Part shown: positions 10,852-22,169 of the stretch, piece after piece
Layout of the letters: each line of letters begins with the position of its first letter
Numbering within the stretch: the first letter of the stretch is position 1
Origin: Undaria pinnatifida
Lineage: Eukaryota > Sar > Phaeophyceae > Laminariales > Alariaceae
Direction: 5' to 3'
Assembly: GCA_012845835.1 (NCBI GenBank)
Contig: JABAKD010000023.1
Location: 19,144,691 to 19,208,690 of the forward strand
DNA length: 64,000 bases
The notes under the pieces: generated by a model
What the model saw: the letters and a program-made list of their open reading frames with translations, nothing else
What the model was told of the DNA's origin: nothing
The model's database searches: none
Translations under genes and position numbers: made by a program

Positions 10852-11290
10852 GAGGTATTCAGAACACCGGCACTATATTGGAATAGGATTCCCATTATAG
10901 CCACCTGAGAGTTCATAGCTACCAGAGAGTTCCAGTCGTGCCAAGTGATTCTACCGGCAATATTCAGAGCAATAGCTGGCACATTCAACCGGCTCTATAC
11001 CCGTTATTTGCCAGCAATGATAGACAGCGAAAACTGATGATTTGCCGCGGTGCTTGTGTGTGCGTTTTTTTTGTGCATGGAAACAGCATCACATGCTATT
11101 AATAGTGCCGGTATGTGCCAGCCCAAGATGCCGGCACTAATAGTAGGGCTGCCATACATATTTGTTTGTATGAAGAGGTCCATTCGTGCTACTTTTGCCG
11201 GCATTACAAAGAGCACGACGGCACTATTCGAGCGGCGCTATTCGGAGTCTCTCACTGCTACAATGTTAGACACGCTGTTAGGTCTGGGAC
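10852..11290 (+). repeat. Dispersed two-module repeat, copy 1, right part
   Basis: Continues the module cut at 4447: ACACCGGCACTA, GAGTTCCAGTCGTGCCAAGT, ACCGGCAATATTCAGAGCAAT, CAACCGGCTCTATA, TTGCCAGCAATGA. A second module opens at 11107 with GTGCCGGTATGTGCCAG and its partner GATGCCGGCAC, and runs to about 11260. The CTG-rich centre is shortened here. Confidence 0.75.
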
Positions 11291-11781
11291 TGGAAGTCGA
11301 TTTGACCCAAAAAAATGGCAGATCTATTCGGCGAAAACCACCAAAAAATCCGAAAAAATGTCTCGGAGAAAAAATTGCAAACACTGTTTTTACTTGGTTT
11401 CAGACTGAAATAATGTTCGACAGGGTATCACAAAATACGCAACACAGGAGGCGAGTTGGATCCTGAAATTCAGCAGACACGTGTAATCAGTGTAAACGGA
11501 GGGAAATACGGATTATTCTGAATATTCCGTTGTATTTTGAAGTCTAATCGGACGGAAATGTGCGGGAAAACTCGTGTTTTCTGCTTATATTCGTCTCTTG
11601 CTTAATAGGGTCGAACTAATGCAACTGGGTATTGGTAAAATACCCGTATTTACCTCCGCCGGGACTTGGAGGAGACAGCAAAGCAATCTGCTCTTAAATC
11701 GAGTAAATAGCAGGCGAGAAATTCGCAAACAAAGTTGGCCCCATTGGGTCATTCTGGCAGAGTGATCGTGCAAAATTTGCT

Positions 11782-12347
11782 ATGGGCAACTCGAAAAAAT
11801 CTGAAGGCACGGGACCGAAAGGAAAAAAAAAAAAATTGCAAAGGTCAAGGAGGCTTATCGGGCGCGTACCGGGACCACGACGGCAGACGCGGGCGTGGCT
11901 GCACGCCGGGCGCTTGCCATCCAGCGCGGCGGTGTCGAGGCGACCGAAGGCATCCGTGACCGGGTCGTGAAGCAGCGCGACGAGAGCCGGGTCGAGGCCG
12001 CTGAGGCAAAGTCTTTGCTGCAAGATGTCTCTCAACAGTTGTCCGAGGAGAAAGGCAAACTCAACCTGGAGCAGGACCTCCGACACGAGTCAGCTGCAGC
12101 CTTGGCCCAAACCCGAGTCGAGCTACACGCACAGCAGCAACTTTCCCGTGAGCTAGAGGTGAAGCGTGCTGCATCGGAGGCACGCGAGATGGAGTTGGGA
12201 AAGACGCTGGAGGTTCGCAAAAAAGGAAAAACTACGGCACTGCTGCTGCATAATATCACCATCTTGGAGGAATTCAGATGCATAGGTCTGCTGTCGGCCA
12301 TCTTGCCGGAGGGTCCCCCAGAAGATGTGTTCCGCCTACGCTAGCTG
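11782..12347 (+). pseudogene. Small coiled-coil protein frame, broken by a poly-A indel
   Basis: ATG at 11782 begins a Lys/Gly-rich leader (18 codons) that enters a run of 13 A (11823-11835). One more A would join it to the frame open through 12344. The downstream part is Ala/Glu/Arg-rich with heptad-like spacing (about 40-140), predicted as a long coiled coil, and then a short hydrophobic tail (LLLHNITILEEF) to a TAG at 12342-12344. The whole would be about 187 residues. GC-rich third positions set it apart from its surroundings, which supports a real coding past. I do not recognise the family. It could be a host exon or the ORF1 of a mobile element. The A run may also be a sequencing error. 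Confidence 0.5.
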
Positions 12348-12370
12348 TCCCTTGAGTACGCTGCTACACG

Positions 12371-12414
12371 CGGCGGGTAGAGCAGCAAGCAGCAGCAGCA
12401 GCAAGCAGCAAGCA

Positions 12415-12445
<31 letters not shown>

Positions 12446-12462
12446 AAGCAGCAGCAGCAGCT
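12371..12462. repeat. CAG/GCA triplet repeat
   Basis: CAGCAG runs interrupted by AAG and GAA, just 3' of the coiled-coil frame. Confidence 0.9.
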
Positions 12463-12699
12463 ATTTTTTCTACACACGCTCCAACTTTTTTTGCCGCAGA
12501 ACAGCAGCAAGCGGCACAGGCTTTGTTTTCACGAATAATTTTTTGTAGGTGATGTGGGGCCTGTCCCCCCATCGCTGATTGGTTGATTTCCTAAAGAGTT
12601 TTTTTCCCAGAGAACGACCATGGGACATTTTTTTTCCATATTCTACGTCTAAAATTTTGCCAGTCCCAGGCCTAGCTGTGTACTGCTTATTAATGTGTG

Positions 12700-13000
12700 A
12701 CTGCTTCTTCGTGCGTGCTGCTGCTGCTGCTGCCGCTACTACTACTACTACTACTGTTATTACTTCTAACGCGAGTACTTGAGTACTGTACTGCGTCTCA
12801 TGTAAGTGTCGTCGCTCTCTTTTCTTGCGTCGCCCTCGGTTGGTCTTCTTTTCTTCTCTTAATCGTGTGCTATACCGTTTTTTTCTACGTTATTTTATTT
12901 TGAATGCCTTTGAGTTCTACGCTCACTTTTTACTCTCTGCCTAGCATTCCCACCCTTACATTTCACCCCCGAAGGAAGAACTTGTAAACTTAGTTGTAAA
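12700..13000 (+). repeat. Dispersed repeat tail shared with 36.6 and 39.4 kb
   Basis: A CTG then CTA/CTG triplet tract (12716-12765) is followed by TCTTGCGTCGCCCT, GTTCTACGCTCACTT, CTGCCT and CCGAAGGNAGAACTTGTA. The same ordered blocks recur at 39395-39580 and, more diverged, at 36630-36845. Confidence 0.6.
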
Positions 13001-15480
13001 ATCGTCTGGTAAAACAAGTTATCTACTTGTCTGGGAAGGTTGGTGTTACTTGCCCCGCTACTTGCGTGGTGCTGATGATCTTATATTTAGTTTTTTCAAG
13101 AGTTTTGTTGTGTTTTATGTCCCTGGTACGTGTAACGTTTGTGTTCCCCCCTCTACAACTTGCGACACCGCCGGGATTTCAAGTCAATCGCATGTGTATG
13201 TACAAAAAACGTTTTTTGGGGCATGCTGATCTCCGGCGGCCAAACGTGTTGTCTCGCGTTTTGGGCTGTGGGGCAGGCAAGGGGTCCGTCGATACATTAC
13301 GACGCATGTCTAAATCCCGGCCGTGCTCATGGCACGTGCTCTGAGCATTTAGAATGGCTGAGCTATCCGCCTCGTTGAGCCTAGTAGGTGCATGGCAAAC
13401 CCATCAGTCTTTTTTGTTTTTTTTCCATTTCACGCTCCGCTCTCTCATGTTTTTTCGGCTCCGCTCTTCCGCCCGCTGTGCAACATCAGCTCCATCGATT
13501 CATTCCTTTTGCTGTCTGACCCGACGCTGCTACAACGTTTGGCTTGGCAGCAACAGCAGTTGCGGCACACATCTTAAACATGGTGCATTCTATTGCACCT
13601 ATATGGCCCTTTGACTTCTGCGGCACACGTCGCACTGTCCATGTAACACCTCGCCTGACGGAAGTGCCTCCCTCCGTCCGTCAACCTGGGAGATTGGCCC
13701 CTATCTACTATGCTCGTGTTGGTGTTCTACTCGCTCCTTGGAGGTAGTCGACCAACAGAGCAAGACCCATACTGCCGCCTGCCTCGTTTCACCGAGCCGC
13801 GCAGGGCCCATAAAATCCCGTACCTTTCTGTTTTTTTCTCGCTCTGCTGCTGTGCTATTACGTCACACGTGGCCTCCCAAGCTCTTGTGCTTGTGGCAGT
13901 CACCGTACAACATCAGCCGCGCTGTAAACCTCCTTTGTAACAGCCACAGAAGGTGCTTCTGTATGTACTTGGTTAACGCGTGTGAATGGAGTGCAAGCTG
14001 TCTCAAAATCGATAGTCGGCGGCAGCCCAGCAGCAGCAATACAACGACAGCCTTGTTTGAAGCTCTTGCCTTTGTACCAGTAGTCACGGTTTAGTATGAG
14101 CGTGTAGTTGGTGCACAGCCGGAGATCGAACCACGACAACATTTTCATGTCCAATGCGAAAATCAAAATAACATCGTCAGACCTCATACCAGGTATACGC
14201 AGCCTTAAACAGCAGCAAACGCACCACGCCATACTTATCATTGGAACGCCTGTGGTTCCTCGTTTCAACTTGCGACACCCCCGGGGATGGCAAATCAACG
14301 CCATTCCGAAGGGGAACCTTATAGATACATATGACATCAGTCATGCTTAGATCGGCGCCTCGCGCTGAACCGGAGATCTCGATGGTTTCCTTTCGTCTCG
14401 GTCTCGGGGTAGACCCATTTTGTCACCCGCTCTCGTCTCGAGGCTCGCACCCCGCCCTCGGCCTTGCGTCCTTCAGCTCGCGTGGCCCCGAGCTCGCCCT
14501 CCTCGCAGCGAGAGTCGACTCTCAAACTTGTTTTCTGGTGCGCGTATTGGGCTGAACGCGGTCCTGACTTGACTGTGGCTACTGTGGTTGGCTCTACTCT
14601 GGCTGTGCTGCTGTTTTGCGGAAACCTTTGATGTTGGTACTCTGTTGTAAACACTTGGTAGGATTACGTTTGTTCGCGGCTTAATCTTATCGTGCCATTT
14701 AGTATTCGGGAGAACTACTACCGCAGTGCTACCTACGACTCGTACTCGTCGTTAATGTGACATTTATCAATGTAGTCAAGCTGTGAAAAGATTACTACGA
14801 CTTGGTGAAAAGAAAGAAACACATGAAGAATGCAGACCGGCTGTACAAGAGTGGCTAATATACTAATCAAAATGAGTGTGTGAGAAATGAGACTGAGATT
14901 CCCGGCATGCGCTCGATCTCCCTTTTTGTATCGTATGATTGTTTCCATTTTTGGTTTCCCCCGCTGTTCGCGTCATACTGGTGGGAGCTTACAGCAGTGC
15001 TGCAGCGCTACATCGTGCGGTTCAGCACCTATCACGAAGTAGGGGGTATATTTCCGGTCGAGAAAAACTTATTTTACGAAAAAGACAGATCTCATGATTA
15101 TTACAGATAACTGTACAGGCTTTGTTCGACAAACTCGAATGTTTTTTTTTTTGGCTATGTGCCACCGCCACTTGCAAGTTTTTTTAACGTCCGAACCGTG
15201 GTGCGTTTTTCTCATGTTGGAAATCGCATGGTGAGATTCGGTGCGGTTGCATTGTGTTTCAGAAATTAGACTGAGAACTAGATGTCATAATAATCAAGTG
15301 AGTGTGAGAAACTTAGACACTATACTATTTATTGTACTGCCATTCAGATGAGTCGTATTCAAAAGCATCGGGGGCGAGTCTGACATTTGAGACTGTTCAG
15401 GATTCTCATAAATTATTATGAAAGAACGTACACTGACTTGATAAAAATGATCATTCGAATCATCAGAATGAGTGTGTGAG
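13000..15480. other. No recognisable gene; minor repeats
   Basis: Only overlapping short frames on both strands. Small repeats: CAACTTGCGACACC... at 13153 and 14268, and GAGTGTGTGAGAAANGAGACTG at 14873 and 15470 with a weaker copy at 15301. No splice-consistent gene model is convincing. Confidence 0.4.
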
Positions 15481-15509
15481 AAAGGAGACTGGCTGATATA
15501 GAGTAAAGT

Positions 15510-16074
15510 CGTGTTTTTTTCAGGTGGCGCGTCATTGTGCCGGGCTTACCGCGCCTTCCACGGCACCGCCGGGCTCGGCCCACAGGGGAGGCGCCTGGGG
15601 GGCGCCGCGGAACGCTCGCGAAGCCGGAAAATCGAGCCAGTTTACGGGAGTGCCCCGTGGCCCCTCTCCGCTCCGCTGTGCGCACTTTGTATCCAAGTTA
15701 TTTATCAGGAAAAGCTCAGCGCGCCCACGAGAAACGCCCCGCCGCTCGCACACATCTTCCCTATGAGTGACGAGCGCCGAATTGCCCCGCGCAATGAAAA
15801 ATTCGGCCAGCGCGATCGAGCACTGCGCACCCTACAGGGGAAGGGCAAGCACACACAACCCGTTACCCAAGAACCCCCCCACCCTTTCACTCTACATCCT
15901 GCTGCGCGGCATGCAGGGTGGCCGCCGGTACGTGCCGACGCACGTTGCGGCAGTATCACACGAGATCATCCGCAACTTAGAGCATCGTTCCGGACACAAA
16001 AAAAAAACACCTTCTCCGGCTCAGCAGCATTGTTATGCAATCTTCGCGCGAACGTACGAACACGCTTGGAGTAG
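15510..16074. other. GC-rich island with overlapping open frames on both strands
   Basis: Markedly GC-richer than its flanks, with open frames of 187 codons (15511-16074, +), 128 (+) and 84-89 (-) laid over each other. None shows a motif or a convincing composition, so the openness is probably due to few A/T-rich stop codons. Confidence 0.4.
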
Positions 16075-16149
16075 AAAATCAGCCTGGATGTCCCCATGGC
16101 GCTTTTTTTTTGGGAGCACAATTGGAACGACACACCATGATATACTACA

Positions 16150-16480
16150 ATAGGCATATGACTTTCATCCCTGCGTTTTCCGAGCCCCAATCCATGTTGG
16201 CCGAGGGTTTCCCACCCTCCCGCCGTCGGCCATTCAGGGAGCGAGGCGCGAGCGTCAGGAGTTGCCCCTCGGGGAGCCCCCCAGTCCCGCCGCACCGGTT
16301 AATTAGGTTTCGTGACGATCATCTCGACATATTTGTTAATAGAGTGGATGTAGATTGAAGTTGCAGAATTCAGCGCCACTTGACTCTCGGGGCAGCCAAA
16401 ACCCAACGCATCACAGCAGCGTTCAGCAGCAAGGAGCAAGGAAACAATATACAAAAACCGCACCATCATGACATCCGCTC
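16150..16480 (+). repeat. Satellite-flank repeat, both flanks fused
   Basis: 16165-16285 resembles the left edge of the satellite array (18857-18975: GCGTTTYCNGANCCCCAANCC, CCAGTCCCGCNGCA). 16286-16480 resembles its right edge (26745-26890: GACNNTCATCTC, ATAGANTNNNTGTAGATT, GCAGAATTCAGC). The satellite units themselves are absent between them. Confidence 0.6.
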
Positions 16481-16909
16481 CGACAAAAGACCACAATTGT
16501 TTGCTGCTGTACGTGCTGGTGTACAGCTGTATCACATGGTGGTTGGAGTGTTTGATGGGTGGACGAGTTAGTTGGTGGGTGGATAGGTTGGTGGATGGGG
16601 GTCGTTTCTTACATAGGTGAGTGCTGCTGCTGCTACCTCGAGGTATCTGCCTGCCACTGTTGTGTGATGGCCGACCCACGCCAAACGAGGCAGTAGAGGC
16701 TGTTTGGATACAATTTCCGAACAGGGATATACCATATGTTTGTCAGTGTTGCGGGATCGAGTTAGACCTCCAAGTAAACGGAACCACGCTCCCTCTGCTC
16801 TGGGCGAGGAACGTGTTGCAGTTATCGATTGTGGGCCTTCACTGGAGGTTTGTTTTATTCCTGGTGGTGGTACGTATGTACCAGGTTCCAGGCACTCAGT
16901 ATTTGTAGT

Positions 16910-17110
16910 CTTGCCGCACCGGTTCAGCAAGTTGAGTGACTATCATCTCATCGTTCTCATTCATAGAGTGGTTGTACGTTCAACTTGCAGAATTCAGCGC
17001 AACTTGATTTTCGAAACAGCAGGGACCCATTGCACAACAGCAGCGTTCGGCAGCAAAAACCAAGGAAGCAAGACACAACACAACAGCCGCACCAACACTG
17101 ATACTATGGT
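16910..17110 (+). repeat. Second copy of the satellite right-flank repeat
   Basis: CCGCACCGGTTCAGCAAG, CATCTCATCGTTC, AGAGTGGTTGTACGTTC, CTTGCAGAATTCAGCGC and CAGCAGCGTTCNGCAGCAA match 16290-16480 in order. Confidence 0.75.
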
Positions 17111-17479
17111 AAATATTGGGGAGTGGTACGGACTGTAGGATCGTCTCTATTGGTCATCGCAACGCGGTGAATCTCGTCCCTGCCCAACAACAGAAATTGC
17201 AGTGCAGCTACTGTCCAAGGGTTAACGTGTGGCTTCACGCTCGTGCCTCTCTCCCAGACACCGTGCCCCCTCTCGGTATACACCCGGTTATTACATAAGT
17301 GATTTTTAGTTGTTGGGTTCAGTGTTGTTAGGTTGTGTACCCTCACTCCAAAACCAAAAGGGCTGAAAACCAGGGCAGGGTAACATCGCAGTGGAAATCC
17401 CGAATCCATCGTTGAATCTGGCCGGGCTGACGTCGTTACCGAGGTATACGATCAGGGAGAAACCAATTGAATCCAAGAA

Positions 17480-17725
17480 CGTGGGGACTCTGCTGAAACA
17501 TCCCCGGATTTGAAAACCGCTGACAGTATCAGAGTAGGGCAATGCTGGGATGGAGATCTCGATTACACCGTCGGGTATGATCATGCGGGTTTCGTGTCCG
17601 AGTTATGCAACCAAGGGGACATCCGTCGACATGCCCAAACCCGTAGAAACCGGCGAAACATTCCCGGATTGTACAACATTCTACATTATCAGAGTATGGC
17701 AGTTCTGGGCTGGAGATGCCGAGTT
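17480..17725 (+). repeat. Diverged tandem duplication, ~163-bp period
   Basis: GAAACATCCCCGGATTTG ... TATCAGAGTAGGGCAATGCTGGGATGGAGAT (17492-17557) recurs as GAAACATTCCCGGATTGT ... TATCAGAGTATGGCAGTTCTGGGCTGGAGAT (17657-17720). Confidence 0.65.
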
Positions 17726-17763
17726 TTTGGTGTATTTTGTGGCGTGGTTGCATTATCGAGCCA

Positions 17764-17783
17764 GGTTAGGGTTAGGGTTAGGG
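17764..17783 (+). repeat. Short interstitial TTAGGG repeat
   Basis: Three consecutive GTTAGG/TTAGGG units. A degenerate TTAGGG-like stretch is also present at 51218-51262. Too short to indicate a telomere. Confidence 0.6.
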
Positions 17784-18856
17784 CCATGCATGCGCACTAT
17801 TTCACTTTTCTGATGATGGCCAAAACACTCTGTATTGTAGTAGTAACGCATGCGATAGACGTACACAGTACGCATTTCGTGTTCACCATGTTTGAAAAAA
17901 CCCGACATATTCGTCACCCCCTTCTAGTACAAATGTGTAAGCTATTTTTATGTTTTTTTCCGGGTATGTGAGGCACTAGCCACAACGTCGACTACCCATA
18001 AACATTCCCAAGAAGTAGAAGACGGGAAACGTATCACACAGGTGTTGTAACCGGTCTTTATACACGTAGTACCTAATATGTACTAGTACCACTTTGCTAG
18101 GTTTTGGCTACTTACCCCAATCGCAGCACATAATGGCAAATATTGGTGGAGGAGTAGCCCACAAACCCAGCTGTCCCTGTTCTGCATAGTCATACAACAA
18201 CCATATCAATTCGTATTTGTACGACACAAGGATCGGCCATCAGTAGTTTTTTTGTTTTTTATTTCGCCCTCACCGCTCAGCAATGCAACTCGGAAGAGTA
18301 AAAACTCGTAAAAGCTATTATCCCGCCAGTAGGCCTACCTCTTAAAGTATAACCTGTTATCCTGTTAGTAGGCCTACTCTTACAAGTAACTCTGCACCTC
18401 GTCAATCGCGGTTGGCGTGGGGCCCACACAAACGGAGCATTTTGAACCCAAGAACAGAAATGACGCTGAGACAGGGAGATCCACTGATGCCGATTGGCTA
18501 CGTTAAATACCGAGTCCCCAACAGACTGTTTTGGCCATTTAAAGAATCAGTAATATTTTATATGTTCTTTGGGATTGAAGCGATCGAGAAAGCAAAAGCT
18601 AAAAGCGAATAGCCCGAAAGTTCACCGCATTCGAGCGAGAGTCGACAGCATGCCAAGAATAGCTGCTACCCCCCCCTCCCCCCGTAGACGAGGCACGCCT
18701 TATATGGGGGCGAATGGAATGTGTTCCTATTTGACAGCAGAGGTCTCCGCAGGCATTTGCGATGCTGCCTTTATGTACTTGTTCGATTTGTTGTCGGTAC
18801 TTGTACGAACACGCACTTACGCTCTTGTATGCTGTATGATATAATTTGAATTTGCT

Positions 18857-20077
18857 TTGCATCCAGCGTTTCCTGAACCCCAACCCCGTTGGTCGATGGG
18901 GTTCCCCCGCCCGCCCAGGGTGCCGCGCGCGCGGCGGGAGTTGCCCCACCGGGCAACCCCGCCAGTCCCGCTGCAACTGGGGAGGATAAGGTCCATCCCC
19001 AGTTTAGACATCCTTCCGTATATCTACAACTCGGACAGATTGGAGACGAATACCGAACTCTTCCGGGTCAACACCGCCCGAAGGTGTGGAAACCCCAATC
19101 CCATTGGCTGATCGTTGATTGGCTTGAGCGCGTAAAACCAGAGCCACCCGGGGGGATAAGGCCCCGTCCCTGGTTCAGAAATTATTCCGTGTCTCTACAA
19201 ACCCGAAACCTGGGGACACAAACGGATATTTTCCGGATCGATACAGCTCCGCACGGTGTGAAACGCCAACCCCACTGGCTAATCGCTGATTGGCTGGGAG
19301 TCGTGTTTTGATCCAGCGCTACCTGGGGAGAAAACGGGCTCATTCCGGGCAGGTTAATCCTTCCATATAGCTTCAAATTCGATAATCCGGGGACGAACCT
19401 CGAACTCTCCCAGGTCGAAACCGTCCCGCACGGGGTGGAAACCCCTATCCGATTGGCGAATCGCTTATTGGCTTGACCTCGTAGAGCCATCGCCACCCGG
19501 CCAGGATAGAGGCCCGTCAATGGGGGCGGTTCCCGCTCACCCGGGGAGCAAAGAGTCTCCCCCCCATGATCGTAATATTTCCGTGCATCTACGACTCAGA
19601 CATATATATCCCTGGGACACAGGTTGCACGGATGGGTTTCGACAAAATCTTCGATCTCGCAGCTGGGGTGTATTTTATTTTGATAATATCTCTGGGACGA
19701 AAAGTGGGATCCCCCGGATCGACAACGCCTCGCACGCGGTGGAACTCAACTCCACCGCCGATTGACTGAGAGTCGTACATAGGGCTAGCGCCACCCAGGG
19801 AGAATAGCCCCCCCCCCACCTCCCCCCCCGGTACATAAGCATTCCGTATCTCTATCTCTACAACTTCGACAAAACAGGGACGGGAAGCCAATTCTCCCGA
19901 ATCGACGCCGCTCCGCACGGTGTGGTTCCCCCCAATCATATTGGCTAACGGCTGATTAGCTGGAGCTCGTAGAGCCAGCGCCGGCCGGGGTGGATAGATG
20001 CCCCCCGGAAATGGGGGGCAATTTTGCCGCACCTGGGGAGGATAGGATCCCATCCCCCGATCAGGATCGTTTTTTTA
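18857..20077 (+). repeat. ~176-bp satellite array, left block
   Basis: Tandem units marked by CGCACGGTGTGGAAACCCCAA, ATTGGCTGATCGCTGATTGGCTGG, GCCACCCGGGGAGGATA, CCTTCCGTATCTCTACAAC and CCGGGGACGAAAACGGA. The CGCACGGTGTGG mark falls near 19078, 19252, 19428, 19732 and 19912, mostly about 175 bp apart; one unit is expanded to about 300 bp. Units are strongly diverged, so the array is old. Confidence 0.85.
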
Positions 20078-20126
20078 CATCTACGCACAAATGTCTCGGT
20101 TAGCGGTCTATTGTTGTCCCGTCAAG

Positions 20127-20425
20127 GCTCGTTTCCTGACTCCTAGGAGACACCAGCTAGGGTGGTGGAGAACCCAGAGGGTAGGCAAATAGAACGTGTA
20201 GATATTTTTTCTTCAGCTCCTCACGAGTCCCTCACGTACTTCATTTGGCTCCTCTCGAGTATCAAGGGGAAGGCGACCTGGAGAAATGCAAAAGCGGCGA
20301 ATTAGACGGGACAGCTCTCCGACATCCAGGTATCCCAATGCGACGCTAATCTATCATTGGAACTCCTATCTCCCGTTGTCTTTTCTGTATCAAGTTAAGA
20401 CAGCATAATCAATAGCCTGCTTGCT
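20127..20425 (+). repeat. Subterminal direct repeat, left
   Basis: Matches 24351-24660 in order: GTTTCCTGACTCCTAGGAG, GGGTGGTGGAGAACCCAG, TCAGCTCCTCACGAGT, GCTCCTCTCGAGTATCA, AAAGCGGCGAATTAGACGGG, ATCTATCATTGGAAC. The size and same-strand orientation are LTR-like, but no TG...CA edges coincide with both copies. Confidence 0.7.
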
Positions 20426-20621
20426 TTTGCAACTGATACAGTATGATACCATAATGTCATTTCCTCAAGAAAAAAACGGGTCAATGAAAATTGCAATTAA
20501 ACAGTATTCTCCCTGCGCTGCTGCTACTGAAATGAATATTACAGTACCACGGCCCCCGAAGTCACTCCATAATCCATTAATCACAATCCACGGACGACAT
20601 TCGGAATCGTTCTCCAAACTC

Positions 20622-21327
20622 TAAGGCCTACTATTATGGCGAATATTTTCATCGATTATTTCTCTCTTTAACCGGGATCTCCGACGACAAAAATAAAAAC
20701 CTTCCACTATGGGACCAGAAATCATCGTTATTTCTGGGTTCAGAAATAATCGAGGCCAGAAATCAGCGGATCTGGTGATTTCTGAGCCCAGAAATAACAG
20801 CTCTTCCAACCTCTCAGAACTGGGATTATTTGACTTTTGGATACTACCTCGTACCAAGTATTACATGTCATCACTGCTTATACTGTACCTGGTATGATAC
20901 TTGTCTGCTGTACACGTCACGCATCACCCACAACAAAGAATCACAAACACACCTACGACAGCATACTGCGCTTGTTGTGTGCGAGACAGAGCTTCATCCT
21001 CACACAAACGCGACAGCAGCAGCACCACCACCATCGAAACCACCTCAGGCACACCACACCAGCACCACAGCAGCAGCGCAGCAGAAGAGACCGCAGCAGA
21101 GGCGGTGGTGACCTAACGTCGCCGGCGACAGTGTACGTGCCAGATTTTAAAAATAAAGGCAAACGGCGAAACAAGACCTACCAATTCAAAATAAAACCAC
21201 TTTCCAAAAATCAGAAGCCATAATAGACGCTCCTTATTTCTGATGCAGTTATTTCTGGAGCCTCAAAACTACAAGAATAATCGCCAGAAATAATCGCTCA
21301 AAATTTTCCATAATAGTAGGTCTAAAG
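20622..21327. mobile_element. MITE-like element with ~27-bp inverted termini
   Basis: AGGCCTACTATTATGGCGAA near 20623 is mirrored by the complement of TTTTCCATAATAGTAGGTCT ending near 21325. Subterminal regions carry many inverted copies of CAGAAATAATCG/ATTTCTGG. The 387-base open frame inside (20837-21223) is His/Gln/Thr-rich and not convincing as a gene. Confidence 0.6.
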
Positions 21328-21483
21328 CCCGTCATCCGAAGCCCGAAATCAGAGTCCCAAAATTCTTCTATCCCGAATTCCGAAGCTTCAATGTCAGAAG
21401 TCCCAAAATTAAAATCCAGAACCCGAAACACACTGCAGTGTTCGGTACACAAATGTCTTAAATCAACCCGCACTAAACTACCG

Positions 21484-21738
21484 CACCTATTACGGAGATT
21501 GAATGTTAACAGGGGTAAATTCCTCATCATGTTGCAAAACATTCATCGGAAATTTTACATAATTATCGCAATATCTCGGCCAGAACATCATATTTTTGAT
21601 TTTTCATTTTTGCGCCGTGACCGTAAGGCCTATGCGAATAATCCAAGTTATCGTTGACCGTTATCGACGAAGAATTGACAGAGTTATGACTCCATAGGCA
21701 TTTACCCCTGTTAACAATGTATCTCCGTAATGGTGGAT
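21484..21738. mobile_element. Short MITE-like element with ~37-bp inverted repeats
   Basis: Left TTACGGAGATTGAATGTTAA then CAGGGGTAAATTCCT; right end is the complement, TTACGGAGATACATTGTTAA then CAGGGGTAAATGCCT. Total about 255 bp, with no coding capacity. The target duplication is not clear (possibly a dinucleotide). Confidence 0.6.
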
Positions 21739-21904
21739 TTTCACCCCAGGGATCATACGGGCATCAGTTGGTGAAAACAGGATTGAGACGAGTGTACTAG
21801 GAGAGTAGTCCCAAAACTTAGTATTGTATCAGGGAGCTGCCTCCCCGCTGGGCACACACCATGAATCATCTGAAGTTCAAAATGACCAAGTCCAAAACAT
21901 AATA

Positions 21905-22160
21905 ACGTCATTTGTTTAGTCGTAACGTCGTTTGTTTAGTCGTAAGAACGCAGAAAGATCGTAGTTCCATGACCATAAAATCAGCAACGAAATGAATTCT
22001 CCATACCGTGGTTTTTGGTCGTCAGAAATGCAGAATAATCATTATTTCATGACCAAAAAAATCAACTAATATATGACTCCTCCACTCAAAAAAATCGACT
22101 AATATATGACTCTTCCACTAAATTAAAATCAACTAATATATGACTCCTCCACTCCGGAGT
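21905..22160 (+). repeat. Short tandem repeats
   Basis: Two copies of CGTCNTTTGTTTAGTCGTAA (21906-21946) and three copies of ATCRACTAATATATGACTCYTCCACT at 22061, 22094 and 22128 (33-34 bp period). Confidence 0.8.
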
Positions 22161-22169
22161 CAAGCTACA

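Noticed and set aside
17764-17783. Telomere or chromosome end
   Set aside because: Only three TTAGGG units, embedded in ordinary sequence on both sides.
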